Origin: Saccharothrix tamanrassetensis
Lineage (GTDB): Bacteria > Actinomycetota > Actinomycetes > Mycobacteriales > Pseudonocardiaceae
Reading direction: 5' to 3'
DNA: 64,000 nucleotides
NCBI RefSeq assembly: GCF_014203665.1
Contig: NZ_JACHJN010000012.1
Coordinates: 186,001 to 250,000, forward strand
Of this stretch, positions 27,802 to 36,564 are shown one piece after another; position 1 is the first letter of the stretch, and every line of letters starts with the position of its first letter. A model generated the notes under the pieces. It ran no database searches. It saw nothing but the letters and a program-made list of their open reading frames with translations, and had not been told where the DNA came from. Position numbers and translations under genes: made by a program.

Positions 27802-28578
27802 GTGGACCTCGGCGGCAAGGTTGCGGTGATCACGGGTGGTACCAGAGGGATCGGGCGGCAGATCGCCGGGAAGTTCGTCGAGCACGGCGCTTCGGTGGTG
27901 GTGACCGGTCGCGGGCGGGACGCGGGGGAGCGGGCGGAGAAGGAGTTGGGCGTTCACGGACCCGCCCTGTACGTCGAGGGTGACGTCACGTCCCGGTCCG
28001 ATGCCGAGCGCATGGTGGACAGCGCGATCGGTGCCTACGGGCGGTTGGACGTGCTGGTGAACAACGCGGGCGGGGGAGCCGCGTTCGCACCGTTGGCCGA
28101 GATGACCGACGACGCGTGGCACGACACCATTGCCCTGAACCTGCACAGCGTCTTCTACGCGACGCGCCGTGCGTTGTCCTACCTGGTGCCGCAGGGATCC
28201 GGCCGGATCATCACCATCTCCTCGATGGAGGGCAAGCACGCCGACCCCGGAATGGGACCATACGCGGCGGCGAAGCACGCGGTGATCGGCTTGATGCGCT
28301 CGCTCGCACGTGAAGTAGGCCCGTCGGGGGTCACGGCGAACTGCGTCTGTCCCGGGATGGTGTTCACCGACCTGCTGCGGTCGCAGGGCGGGGCCATCGC
28401 GGCGGCGATGGGCATGACCTTCGACCAGCTCGTGACGGTGTTCACCGAGCGGAGTGCGATCCGCAGGGCCACCACGGCGGACGAAGTCGCCATGGCGACA
28501 GTCTTCCTCGCCTCGGACGCCGCCGCCGCGGTCACCGGCAGCGCTTGGTCGGTGGACGGGGGCGTCACGTGTTGTTGA
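27802..28578 (+). CDS. SDR-family oxidoreductase, ketoreductase type
   Basis: 258 residues from the GTG at 27802, which has GAGGAG 7 bases upstream; an earlier GTG at 27787 is less likely. Classical SDR landmarks are complete: the cofactor motif TGGTRGIG near the N-terminus, NNAGG, a catalytic Ser in ISSMEG, YAAAK for the Tyr/Lys pair, and PGMVFTDL. Length and sequence fit FabG-like 3-ketoacyl reductases. Arg after the glycine motif suggests NADPH. It opens a possible biosynthetic locus and is followed at 44 bases by the WS/DGAT gene, so the two are probably co-transcribed. It may reduce the beta-keto product of the ketosynthase gene nearby. Confidence 0.88.
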   Translation: MDLGGKVAVITGGTRGIGRQIAGKFVEHGASVVVTGRGRDAGERAEKELGVHGPALYVEGDVTSRSDAERMVDSAIGAYGRLDVLVNNAGGGAAFAPLAEMTDDAWHDTIALNLHSVFYATRRALSYLVPQGSGRIITISSMEGKHADPGMGPYAAAKHAVIGLMRSLAREVGPSGVTANCVCPGMVFTDLLRSQGGAIAAAMGMTFDQLVTVFTERSAIRRATTADEVAMATVFLASDAAAAVTGSAWSVDGGVTCC

Positions 28579-28622
28579 CGTCCCTTGGTGCGCAGCCGGT
28601 GCCCGGAACCGAGTGAGGACGC

Positions 28623-29969
28623 ATGCCGAACGCCGACACGTCGCCGCCCCTGTGGGGAGCCTCCCGGCGGATGAACGCGCTCGAAGCGATGTTCTGGCGA
28701 GCCGAGCGCGACCCCCTGATGCGGCCGGTCGTCATGGCGGTCGAACTGCTCGACCACGCCCCGGACTGGGATGACGTGCTGGGCGCGCACCGGCGACTCG
28801 TGGAGGCGGCACCGGGGCTGCGGCGACGAGTGGTCGACTCGCGCACGGGTGGGCCGGTCTGGCAGGACGACCCGTACTTCGACCTGGACTACCACCTGCG
28901 CCGGGTACGGGTGCCGGCGCCCGGAACGCGCCGGGAAGTGCTGGACCTGGCGCAGACGTGGGCGATGACACCGTTCGACCGGGCCAGGCCGCTGTGGGAG
29001 GCGACCCTGGTCGAAGGCCTGGCCGACGGTGCCGCGTACGTGATGAAGCTGCACCACAGCTTGTGCGACGGCCTGGCCGCGGCGCAGCTCCTCGCCATGC
29101 TGCACACGCCCGTGCCGGGTGGCGGGATGCCGGGCGAACCGGCCGAGAGGCCGGAGTACGAGCTGCCCGGTCTTCCCCGGGTGCCCGAGCGGGACGAGGC
29201 GGTGAGCGTCCGGAGTCGCGTCGCCCACCCGGTCCGGTCGATCGGCGCGGCGGTGCGGTTCGGCGAGACTGTGCTCAGGGCGACCGTCGTGCCGGTGGCA
29301 CCGCCGTCCCCGTTGCTGGCGCGACGTGGCCGGTCCTGGCGCTTCGAGTCGCTGACACTGCCCGCGGACGAGTTGCGCTTGATCGGCAAGCGCACCGGCG
29401 GGTCGATGAACGACGTCTACCTCGCGTTGTTGCTCGGCGCCTTCCGCCGCTACCACGAGCACTTCGGCCCGATTCCCGCTTCCCTACCGGTCCTGATACC
29501 CATCAGCACGCGTTCCGCCACCTCCGCTCGCGGTGGTAACGAGTTCGCCAGCTCACGGGTGTCGGGCCCGATGCACACCGGCGACTTCGGCGAACGGGTG
29601 CGGTTGGTGCGCGCGGAGATCTCGATCGTGCGGCGGGCCGGGACGTTGCGGGCGCTGGAGGTGCTGGCCCGCTCCACCCGGCCCCTGCCCCCGGCGCTGG
29701 TGGTCCTCGTCGCGAAGTCGCTGTTCCAGGGCAACGACCTGCTCGCGTCCAACTTCCCCGGTGTGCCTCGCCGGGTGCGCCTGGGGGACGCGGAGGTGCT
29801 GGAGGTGTTGCCGTTCGCGCCGGTCATCCGGGGTGCGGCCACCACTGTCATGGTGTCCTACGCCGGCAACTGCCACATCGGGGTGAACCTCGATCCCGAG
29901 GCGGTCACCGACCCGGCGCTGTTCCTCGACTGCTTCCACGAAGAGTGGGATGACGCAAAAGCGGGGTGA
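28623..29969 (+). CDS. WS/DGAT-family acyltransferase
   Basis: 448 residues from the ATG at 28623, preceded by GAGTGAGGAC. The acyltransferase motif HHxxxDG is intact (HHSLCDG at about 141-147) and a second family motif NDVYLALLLGAFRRY lies near residue 262. SNFPGVPRRVRLG near 378 corresponds to the conserved SNVPGP-type stretch. Bacterial members transfer an acyl group from acyl-CoA to a fatty alcohol (wax ester) or diacylglycerol, at the membrane surface. In this locus it may esterify the pathway product. It is downstream of the SDR and converges on the ketosynthase gene; its stop lies inside a 16-bp tandem repeat. Confidence 0.88.
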   Translation: MPNADTSPPLWGASRRMNALEAMFWRAERDPLMRPVVMAVELLDHAPDWDDVLGAHRRLVEAAPGLRRRVVDSRTGGPVWQDDPYFDLDYHLRRVRVPAPGTRREVLDLAQTWAMTPFDRARPLWEATLVEGLADGAAYVMKLHHSLCDGLAAAQLLAMLHTPVPGGGMPGEPAERPEYELPGLPRVPERDEAVSVRSRVAHPVRSIGAAVRFGETVLRATVVPVAPPSPLLARRGRSWRFESLTLPADELRLIGKRTGGSMNDVYLALLLGAFRRYHEHFGPIPASLPVLIPISTRSATSARGGNEFASSRVSGPMHTGDFGERVRLVRAEISIVRRAGTLRALEVLARSTRPLPPALVVLVAKSLFQGNDLLASNFPGVPRRVRLGDAEVLEVLPFAPVIRGAATTVMVSYAGNCHIGVNLDPEAVTDPALFLDCFHEEWDDAKAG

Positions 29970-30014
29970 CACGAAACCGGGGTGACGCGGGAGCAGGATG
30001 ACGCGGCCGCCTGG
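29951..30014. repeat. degenerate 16-bp tandem repeat, four units
   Basis: Four successive 16-base units begin TGAC (29951, 29967, 29983, 29999), each sharing TGACRCG plus a variable tail. The second unit supplies the stop codon of the WS/DGAT gene. The array ends just before a perfect hairpin at 30021. Confidence 0.7.
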
Positions 30015-30015
30015 C

Positions 30016-32829
30016 TCAGGCTTCCGTCGATCGCTGATCGACGGAAGCGTTCACCCACCGCACACCAGCCAAGTGAGTCACCAGCGTGCCGTTGTCGTCA
30101 CAGACCCGGATGTCCACGTGGTCGTCGGCGGACGACACCAGACCCTGCACCCTGTGCGGCAGCCGCTCGGCCATGGTGACGTGTTCGAGGAACACCTCCG
30201 TGGTCTCCTCGCCGGGCAGTCCACGGAGCATGGCACCAGTTGCGAGCAGCACGTCGAGCACTGCGAAACGCAAGAGATGCGCGTTCGGATGTGCGGTCGT
30301 CATGTCGACCAGCGCATCGACCGGGCCACGGCTCAAGCTCAGCACGCCGGGGCCCTGGGGCACACCCGAGTGGCGCAGCCATGCTTCGAACTCGTCCGGT
30401 CGCACGTGCTCCGGGCACCGCTTCCACAGGTCCTCCCGTTCCGATGCGAGGTTCGACGGGCGGGCGCGCAGGACATGTGCGACGCCGACCGCGGATGACG
30501 CGACCGCAGGCGTTCCGCCGTTGGACCCGGTGGCGGCGATGCCGATGCTGAACCGCCATCTGCCTGGTGCGTCAGTCGTTCCCATCGCCCGCAGTTCGGT
30601 CGGCGCGACGAGTCTCGGGTTGTGCACCACGCGGAGGTCGCGCACCTGCGGGCTGCTTCCCCCGCACAGCCGCTGAGCGACGGCGATCGACAGTTCCACC
30701 AGACCACCCGGTGTCAGCGGTGTGCGTCCCGCATCGGCGGGCAGCGGCGCACACCACTCCACGGACCGGTGCTCGGTGCCGTGATCCGGCAGCAAGGGAT
30801 GCGGGCGCTCGGCCGGTCCGCCTGTGGTGGGAGCCCAGTAACGAGTCCTGCGCCACGGATAGAGCGGTACGTCGACCAGTTCGCCCGCACCCGACACCAC
30901 ATCCCACGACAACTCACACCCGGATTCGTAGAGCGAACCGGCATTGTCCACAAGGGACTCAAGCGGACTGGAACCTGGTCCGGGCACCTCGCCGACCGAC
31001 GCTCCGAAAGGCCCGAGCCGAAGCACGAGTTCACCAGTGGTCCCCGGAACCGGTCCGGAGTCGTCGTCCACCACAGAAGCGGGCTCGACGCCCCAACTGC
31101 GCCACAGCGCGACGAGGCCATCCGACAGCGGCGACCGGCCGACGCCGGAGCCCGCACCTCGTGCCGCCCCGGTCTCGTACGCCTCACGGAAAGGCCTGCT
31201 GCGTCGGCTCAACTCCGCGACCAGGTGCGGATCCGACTGACCGTGGTGCAGCACGAACACCACATCCCGAGGTGGGGTCGGAGCACGAAGGTCTTCCGAG
31301 GCGCGTCGAAGGGCAACGGCCATCCCCGCGTGGTCGTAGGCCCACACCGCACGCCGGTGCTTGTGGTGTGCCCGGCGAACGGCCGCCGTGTGGCAGATGT
31401 CGGCCAACGGCACGTCCCGCGCTTCGTCCACGAAGTCCGCGTATGCCAGGAGCAACTGCGTCAGGCTGTCGCGGTGCCGTGCCGACAGGGGGAGCAGGTG
31501 AGGTCCGGGACGGCGCTGGTCACGGTGTGCCCGACGCGGTGCGGAGGCGATCACGGCGTGTGCGTTCGTGCCGGTCACGCTGAACGAGTTCACTCCGGCT
31601 ACCAGCGTTTCACCGTTCCCGGAGAGACGCGTGGCGGCAACGGCGACCGAGCACGGAAGCCCGTCCCACTCGATGGCCGGTGTGGGAGTCGAGTGGTGCA
31701 GGGTCGGGGGAAGCACACGGTGGTGGAGTGACAGACAGGCTTTTGCCAATCCCGCGAGCCCGGAGACCGGCTCCTGGTGTCCGAAGTTGCCCTTGAGCGA
31801 GGTCAACAACAGCGGTCGGTCGGGTGGTCTTCCCGCACCGAGAACCGCTGCGAGGGCCCCGATCTCCACCGGGTCGCCAACCGGTGTGCCGACACCGTGC
31901 GCTTCGACGAACGACACCTCCGCCGGAGCTGTAGCCGCGTCGCGATACGCGTTCCGCAGAACCTGCTCCTGCGTCACCCCTGCGGGGGCGAGCATGCTCG
32001 CCGCGGCACCACCGTCGTTGTTGACGGCGGTGCCGCGGATGGTCGCGTACACGCGGTCGCCGTCCGAGAGCGCGGTCGACAGCCGTTTGAGCACGACCAC
32101 CGCGCAACCCTCGCCACGCGCGAACCCGTCGGCCGAGGCGTCGGCGAACGCGGACCGCCCCGACCTGCTGAGGACTCCCGATCGGGCGTAGGCGATGTTC
32201 TCGTCCGGGCCCAGGATCAGGTGGACCGCGCCGGCCAGCGCGGTGTCGCACTCCCCGTCCCGCAGGCTGCGGCAAGCGAGGTGCACGGCCACGAGGCCGG
32301 CCGAACAGCCGCTGCCGACCTCGAAGCTGGGTCCGCGCAGGTCGAACAAGAATGACAGTTGCCCGCTCAACGCGCCGCGCATGCCGCCGCCGAGCGACCC
32401 GTACATGTCCAGCACCCCGTCGCGGACCAGCGACGGCCAGTAGTGGCCGGCGAGCTGCGCGGTGCAGACCCCGGTCACCGCGGGCGTGCCGGGAACGATC
32501 CCGGCGTCCTCGAACGCTTCCCACGTGGTCTCCACCATCAGGCGCTGTTGCGGGTCCATGTGGGCGGCCTGGCGGCGGCTGATGCCGAAGAACTCCGCGT
32601 CGAACGCCGACACGTCCTCCAACAAGCCCATGCGGTGGGCCGGCCGGTGTCGGCTCTGGGCGTCGGGCACCAGCAACGCCGCCAAACCGGGACGCTCATC
32701 GCCGATGTCGTCCACCGCGTCGACACCGTCGCACAACGCCCGCCAGAACTCACGGGGGCCTCGGACCCGTGGGAACCGGCAGCCGATCCCGACCACCGCG
32801 ATCGGCTCGCCGTCCTTGCCTGCTGCCAC
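30016..32829 (-). CDS. polyketide-synthase-like ketosynthase protein with decayed AT and DH regions
   Basis: 937 residues from the GTG at 32829 (GAGG 7 bases upstream). Residues 1-430 are a type I ketosynthase with active-site Cys in GSGCSAGLVA and the two His in EAHGVGTPVGDP and KGNFGHQEP. The region of about 440-650 corresponds to the acyltransferase but lacks the GHSxGE serine motif and is much shortened. It ends in the usual post-AT linker ending YPWRRTRYW. Residues of about 665-930 resemble a PKS dehydratase double hotdog, but the HxxxGxxxxP motif is missing. No acyl carrier domain is present. It may act as a ketosynthase on CoA or trans-carrier substrates. It is divergent from the carboxylase operon. 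Confidence 0.85.
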   Translation of the reverse strand: MAAGKDGEPIAVVGIGCRFPRVRGPREFWRALCDGVDAVDDIGDERPGLAALLVPDAQSRHRPAHRMGLLEDVSAFDAEFFGISRRQAAHMDPQQRLMVETTWEAFEDAGIVPGTPAVTGVCTAQLAGHYWPSLVRDGVLDMYGSLGGGMRGALSGQLSFLFDLRGPSFEVGSGCSAGLVAVHLACRSLRDGECDTALAGAVHLILGPDENIAYARSGVLSRSGRSAFADASADGFARGEGCAVVVLKRLSTALSDGDRVYATIRGTAVNNDGGAAASMLAPAGVTQEQVLRNAYRDAATAPAEVSFVEAHGVGTPVGDPVEIGALAAVLGAGRPPDRPLLLTSLKGNFGHQEPVSGLAGLAKACLSLHHRVLPPTLHHSTPTPAIEWDGLPCSVAVAATRLSGNGETLVAGVNSFSVTGTNAHAVIASAPRRAHRDQRRPGPHLLPLSARHRDSLTQLLLAYADFVDEARDVPLADICHTAAVRRAHHKHRRAVWAYDHAGMAVALRRASEDLRAPTPPRDVVFVLHHGQSDPHLVAELSRRSRPFREAYETGAARGAGSGVGRSPLSDGLVALWRSWGVEPASVVDDDSGPVPGTTGELVLRLGPFGASVGEVPGPGSSPLESLVDNAGSLYESGCELSWDVVSGAGELVDVPLYPWRRTRYWAPTTGGPAERPHPLLPDHGTEHRSVEWCAPLPADAGRTPLTPGGLVELSIAVAQRLCGGSSPQVRDLRVVHNPRLVAPTELRAMGTTDAPGRWRFSIGIAATGSNGGTPAVASSAVGVAHVLRARPSNLASEREDLWKRCPEHVRPDEFEAWLRHSGVPQGPGVLSLSRGPVDALVDMTTAHPNAHLLRFAVLDVLLATGAMLRGLPGEETTEVFLEHVTMAERLPHRVQGLVSSADDHVDIRVCDDNGTLVTHLAGVRWVNASVDQRSTEA
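30021..30047. terminator. perfect 12-bp hairpin inside the end of the ketosynthase gene
   Basis: Arms 30021-30032 and 30036-30047 are exactly complementary around a GCT triloop. It lies within the last codons of the minus-strand ketosynthase gene and 52 bases after the stop of the convergent WS/DGAT gene, so it can end plus-strand transcription. Confidence 0.75.
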
Positions 32830-32872
32830 GTGCTACCTCGATTCGACGTACCGAAGAGGTGGTGCGCAGTAC

Positions 32873-32887
32873 GCAGTGGACCACTGC
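32873..32887. promoter_or_regulatory. 15-bp palindrome in the ketosynthase/carboxylase divergent promoter region
   Basis: GCAGTGGACCACTGC is a perfect palindrome with 7-bp arms around one base. It sits in the 174-base gap between the divergent ketosynthase and carboxyltransferase genes, and is a candidate operator for one of the LuxR-type regulators of the locus. This is inference. Confidence 0.45.
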
Positions 32888-33003
32888 CTCCCGGCGGTCG
32901 GCGGGCCCGCAGACCCAGGACCTTCGCCCTTCGCGCGACCTCCTCGTGACGGGGACGATCGGACCGGCGACTTCCGCCACGACGACGGCGAGGAGCGGTG
33001 ATC

Positions 33004-34731
33004 ATGGCCGACGCACTGCTCGCCCGGATCCGGGCCACCGCCGACCGTTGGCGTCGATGTCCGACGTGCGGCGGCTGGTGGTCGCGACGGGTGCTGGAGC
33101 CTTGTTGGACCTGTCCCGGGTGCGCGTCGCCCTTCCGGATGTCGGCGCGCCGCAGGATCGCTCTCCTCGTCGACGCGGGCACTTTCGTCGAACACGACGC
33201 GACGCTCCGACCGGGCGACCCGCTGCGCTTCACCGACCGCGTTCCCTACCCGACGCGGTACGAGCAGGCCCGTGCGCGGACCGGCCTGTCGGAAGCCGCC
33301 GTGCTGGGTACCGCCGGCATCGGCGGTACCCGGGTCGCACTGGTGGTCCTGGACTTCGACTTCATGGGCGGATCGATGGGCGTGGTGGTGGGGGAGAAGG
33401 TGGCTCGCGGAGCGGAGATCGCGTCGGCCGAGCGCATCCCGCTGCTGACCGTGTCGGCGTCCGGTGGTGGGCGTATGCAGGAAGGCGTCCTGGCCCTGCA
33501 GCAAGGCGCGAAGACAGCGGCAGCCATTCGTTCGTTGCGGGACGCCGGGATTCCCTACATCAGCGTGCTGACCGACCCGGTACTCGGTGGGGTGCACGTG
33601 TCGTTCTCCAGCGCCGGTGACGTGGTGATCGCGGAGGACGGCGCACGCGCGGGGTTCGCCGGGCGCCGGGTGATCGAACAGACGTCGGGGCAGCAGCTCC
33701 CGCCGGAGTTCCAAAGCGCGTCCTTCCTGCTCCGGCACGGTCACGTGGACTCGGTGGCGACCAGGCCGGAGTTGCCGCGGGTGCTGCGCCGACTGGTCTC
33801 CTACGCGGGGACGCGTGTCGCACCTCCGACCGTGGAACCGGCGCCCGCGCCCGCGATGCCGCCCTGTGACGAGGACATCGACCCCTGGGAGGCGGTGCGG
33901 CGCGTGCGCGCGACCCACCGGCCGCGGCTGCGCCACTACCTCGATGCGATGTTCACCGATGTGTTCGAGCTGCACGGCGATCGTCGGAGTGGCGAAGACC
34001 CCGTCGTTTTCGGCGGGTTCGCCCGACTGCACGGCGAAGCCGTCGTGGTGATCGGACACGACCGGATCACCTGCGGCCCTCCCGAGGGACGCAACAACGG
34101 GATGACGCGCCCCAGCGGTTATCGGAAGGCGACGCGGCTGATGGTGCTCGCGGCGCGATGGGGCCTGCCGGTGGTCACGCTCGTGGACACCCCGGGAGCA
34201 CATCCCGGTGCCGGGTCCGAGCGTGCCAACCAGTCGGAGGCGATCGCGGAGACGATGATCACCGTTGCCGGGCTCGCCACGCCGGTGGTGTGCGCGGTGA
34301 TCGGTGAAGGCGGCAGCGGCGGTGCCCTCGCGCTGTCGATCGGCGATCGCCTGCTGATGCAGCAGAACGCCACGTACTCGATCATCAGCCCGGAAGGCTG
34401 CGCGGCGATCCTGTTCTCCGACAGCGCCAAGGCCCCGGACGCGGCTCGTGCGCTCGGCCTGCGCGCCGTCGACCTCCGACGGCACGGGGTGGTGGACGAG
34501 GTGGTGGCGGAGCCGCCGGGTGGAGCGCACACCGACCCCGCCCGCGCTGCCGATCTCCTGCGCCACGCCTTGCGACGCCACCTCGACGAGCTGCGGGCCA
34601 GGCCCGTCCGGACGATCGTCGCCGCCCGCGCTCGCCGCCTGCGGGCCCTCGGCCGGGACTGGTGCCTGCCCGGTGACGACGTCACCGGACCCGTCGACCG
34701 GGAGGGGGATCGGCGTGAACTCGTGCGGTGA
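33004..34731 (+). CDS. fused acetyl-CoA carboxylase carboxyltransferase (AccD-AccA)
   Basis: 575 residues from the ATG at 33004 (GGAG 9 bases upstream; the GTG at 32998 is too close to it). The N-terminal half is the beta subunit: a zinc ribbon of the form CxxC-x14-CxxC (CPTC ... CPGC) and the oxyanion stretch SGGGRMQEG. The C-terminal half is the alpha subunit (DVFELHGDRRSGED, DTPGAHPG, GEGGSGGALA). The fusion transfers the carboxyl group from carboxybiotin to acetyl-CoA, giving malonyl-CoA. Such fused forms occur in actinomycetes beside biosynthetic genes, while the housekeeping enzyme is the AccA/PccB type. It overlaps the biotin carrier gene by 17 bases. Confidence 0.9.
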   Translation: MADALLARIRATADRWRRCPTCGGWWSRRVLEPCWTCPGCASPFRMSARRRIALLVDAGTFVEHDATLRPGDPLRFTDRVPYPTRYEQARARTGLSEAAVLGTAGIGGTRVALVVLDFDFMGGSMGVVVGEKVARGAEIASAERIPLLTVSASGGGRMQEGVLALQQGAKTAAAIRSLRDAGIPYISVLTDPVLGGVHVSFSSAGDVVIAEDGARAGFAGRRVIEQTSGQQLPPEFQSASFLLRHGHVDSVATRPELPRVLRRLVSYAGTRVAPPTVEPAPAPAMPPCDEDIDPWEAVRRVRATHRPRLRHYLDAMFTDVFELHGDRRSGEDPVVFGGFARLHGEAVVVIGHDRITCGPPEGRNNGMTRPSGYRKATRLMVLAARWGLPVVTLVDTPGAHPGAGSERANQSEAIAETMITVAGLATPVVCAVIGEGGSGGALALSIGDRLLMQQNATYSIISPEGCAAILFSDSAKAPDAARALGLRAVDLRRHGVVDEVVAEPPGGAHTDPARAADLLRHALRRHLDELRARPVRTIVAARARRLRALGRDWCLPGDDVTGPVDREGDRRELVR

Positions 34732-35221
34732 CGCCGCGGAACCCCGCCTGCCCGACCCGCGAGAGGCCGGTGCGGCAGCGGTCGAAGTCCTGGGCGAGGT
34801 TCTCGGCCTGGTGAGGCCGACCGGCGTGCGGCGGGTCAGGATCCGGACCCGGCAGTTCGACGTCGACGTCGTCTGGGAGAGGCCGGCACCAAGCCATGGT
34901 GTGGCCGTGGGCAACGGACACGCTCCCGGACACCTCCCGACCCCGGTCGGGCAGTCCGTCTCGGTCACAGCGCCCGCCGTGGGGGTGTTCCACCGCTGTC
35001 CCGCCCAGGGCGAACCGCCGTTCGTGGACGTGGGTAGCCGGGTCGCGGCCGGTGACCGCCTCGGCCTCGTCGAGGCGATGAAGGTGTCCACCCCGGTCAT
35101 CGCTCCGCACGCCGGCACGGTGAGCGGAATCCACGCGGGTGACGGTGAGGTGGTCGAGTACGAACAGCTCTTGGTGGAACTGGTCCCGGACGAGGCCGCT
35201 CCACCGCGGAGCGGCACATGA
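34715..35221 (+). CDS. accB: biotin carboxyl carrier protein
   Basis: 168 residues from the GTG at 34715, preceded by GGAGGGGG and overlapping the carboxyltransferase gene. The C-terminal ~80 residues are the biotinyl domain, with the biotin Lys in EAMKVSTPV (canonical EAMKMM) and flanking Gly-rich turns. A Pro/Gly/Ala-rich linker precedes it. The N-terminal part (VEVLGEVLGLVRPTGVRRVRIR) matches the short helical start of bacterial AccB. It carries the carboxylated biotin between AccC and the carboxyltransferase. Overlap of its stop with the AccC start (ATGA) shows translational coupling. Confidence 0.9.
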   Translation: MNSCGDAAEPRLPDPREAGAAAVEVLGEVLGLVRPTGVRRVRIRTRQFDVDVVWERPAPSHGVAVGNGHAPGHLPTPVGQSVSVTAPAVGVFHRCPAQGEPPFVDVGSRVAAGDRLGLVEAMKVSTPVIAPHAGTVSGIHAGDGEVVEYEQLLVELVPDEAAPPRSGT

Positions 35222-36564
35222 TCGGCACGTTGATGATCTGCAACCGGGGCGAGGTGGCTCTGCGCATCGTCCGGGCCTGCCGTGAACTCGGCATCCGGAG
35301 CGTCGTCGCGCACTCGTCCGCCGACCGGCGCAGCCTGCCGGTGCGGCTGGCCGACGACAGCGTGTGCGTGGGCCCCGCGCCGCCCGATCACAGCTACCGC
35401 AACATCCCGGCACTGCTCTACGCCTGTGCTCGGGCAGGCGCCGATGCCGTGCACCCCGGCTACGGGTTCCTCGCCGAGGACCCCGACTTCGCCGCGGCGT
35501 GCCGCGACAGCGGTCTGGTGTGGGTGGGCCCACCGCCCGAGCACATCGCCCTGCTCGGCGACAAGATCGCCACCCGCAGCGAGATGCGGGCGGCAGGACT
35601 GCCGGTGCTGCCCGGCACGGACCGCCCGCTGACCGACGTGGCCGACGCGTTGCGGCACGCGCGTCACCTCGGTTTCCCGGTCGCGTTGAAGGCGGTGGCC
35701 GGAGGGGGAGGCCGTGGGATCACGCGCTCGGACACCCCCGACGCGCTGGCCGAGGCCTTCCCCCGGATCCGGGACGCCTCACGGGCACTGTTCCGCGATG
35801 AGCGGCTCTACCTGGAGAAGTGGGTCGAAGGCGCCCGTCACGTCGAAGTGCAGGTTCTGGCCGACGCGCGGGGTGGCGTCGTCCACCTCGGTGAGCGGGA
35901 CTGCACCACGCAGCACCTCAACCAGAAGGTCATCGAGGAGTCACCGGCACCGCGGCTCTCCACGCAGCACCGGCGAAGGCTGACCGACTGGGCGGTCCAG
36001 GGGGCGCGCCACCTCCGCCTGCGCAACCTCGCCACCTTTGAATTCCTGGTGGCCGAAGCCGGTGAGTCGTTCTTCACCGAGGTCAACCCGCGGCTCCAGG
36101 TCGAGCACCCGGTCACCGAGGCGCGCTCGGGCTGCGACCTGGTGACCTGGATGATCTCGGAGGCGGCGGGAGCGGACGTGCCGCTGCACCAGGACCGGGT
36201 GGAGCTCCGGGGGCACGCGATCGAAGCGCGGATCACGGCGCAGGACCCCCGCCGCGACTGGGCGGCGTCGGCGGGGACGGTCACCGATCTCGAACTGCCC
36301 GGCGGGCCCGGCATCCGGGTCGACACGTGGCTGACGCCGGGCACTCGCGTGCCGCCCCACTACGACGCGCTGCTGGCCAAGGTGACCGCCTGGGGACCGG
36401 ATCGCGAGACCGCGCGGCGGCGGCTGCTCGGGGCGGTGGGCGAGTTCACCTGTGTCGGCGTGCGGCACAACGCGCCTGCTGTGACGGCGGTGCTCGACCA
36501 CACGGACTTCGCGGACGGACGCCACCGCGCGGGCATCCTGGAGCAGGCATGGACGACTCGGTGA
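35218..36564 (+). CDS. accC: biotin carboxylase subunit of acetyl-CoA carboxylase
   Basis: 448 residues from the ATG at 35218, overlapping the carrier gene stop by four bases. It has the full biotin carboxylase layout: N-terminal CNRGEVALRIVRA, the VHPGYGFLAEDP motif, the ATP-grasp domain with KAVAGGGGRGI, the HVEVQVLAD stretch, the catalytic FTEVNPRLQVEH motif, and a C-terminal GHAIEARI region. It uses ATP and bicarbonate to carboxylate biotin on the carrier protein. Together with its two upstream neighbours it forms a complete dedicated acetyl-CoA carboxylase. The next gene overlaps it by 16 bases. Confidence 0.92.
   Translation: MIGTLMICNRGEVALRIVRACRELGIRSVVAHSSADRRSLPVRLADDSVCVGPAPPDHSYRNIPALLYACARAGADAVHPGYGFLAEDPDFAAACRDSGLVWVGPPPEHIALLGDKIATRSEMRAAGLPVLPGTDRPLTDVADALRHARHLGFPVALKAVAGGGGRGITRSDTPDALAEAFPRIRDASRALFRDERLYLEKWVEGARHVEVQVLADARGGVVHLGERDCTTQHLNQKVIEESPAPRLSTQHRRRLTDWAVQGARHLRLRNLATFEFLVAEAGESFFTEVNPRLQVEHPVTEARSGCDLVTWMISEAAGADVPLHQDRVELRGHAIEARITAQDPRRDWAASAGTVTDLELPGGPGIRVDTWLTPGTRVPPHYDALLAKVTAWGPDRETARRRLLGAVGEFTCVGVRHNAPAVTAVLDHTDFADGRHRAGILEQAWTTR

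Noticed and set aside
31100-31330. Functional acyltransferase domain in the ketosynthase protein
   Set aside because: The serine motif GHSxGE is absent and the region is much shorter than a true AT domain.
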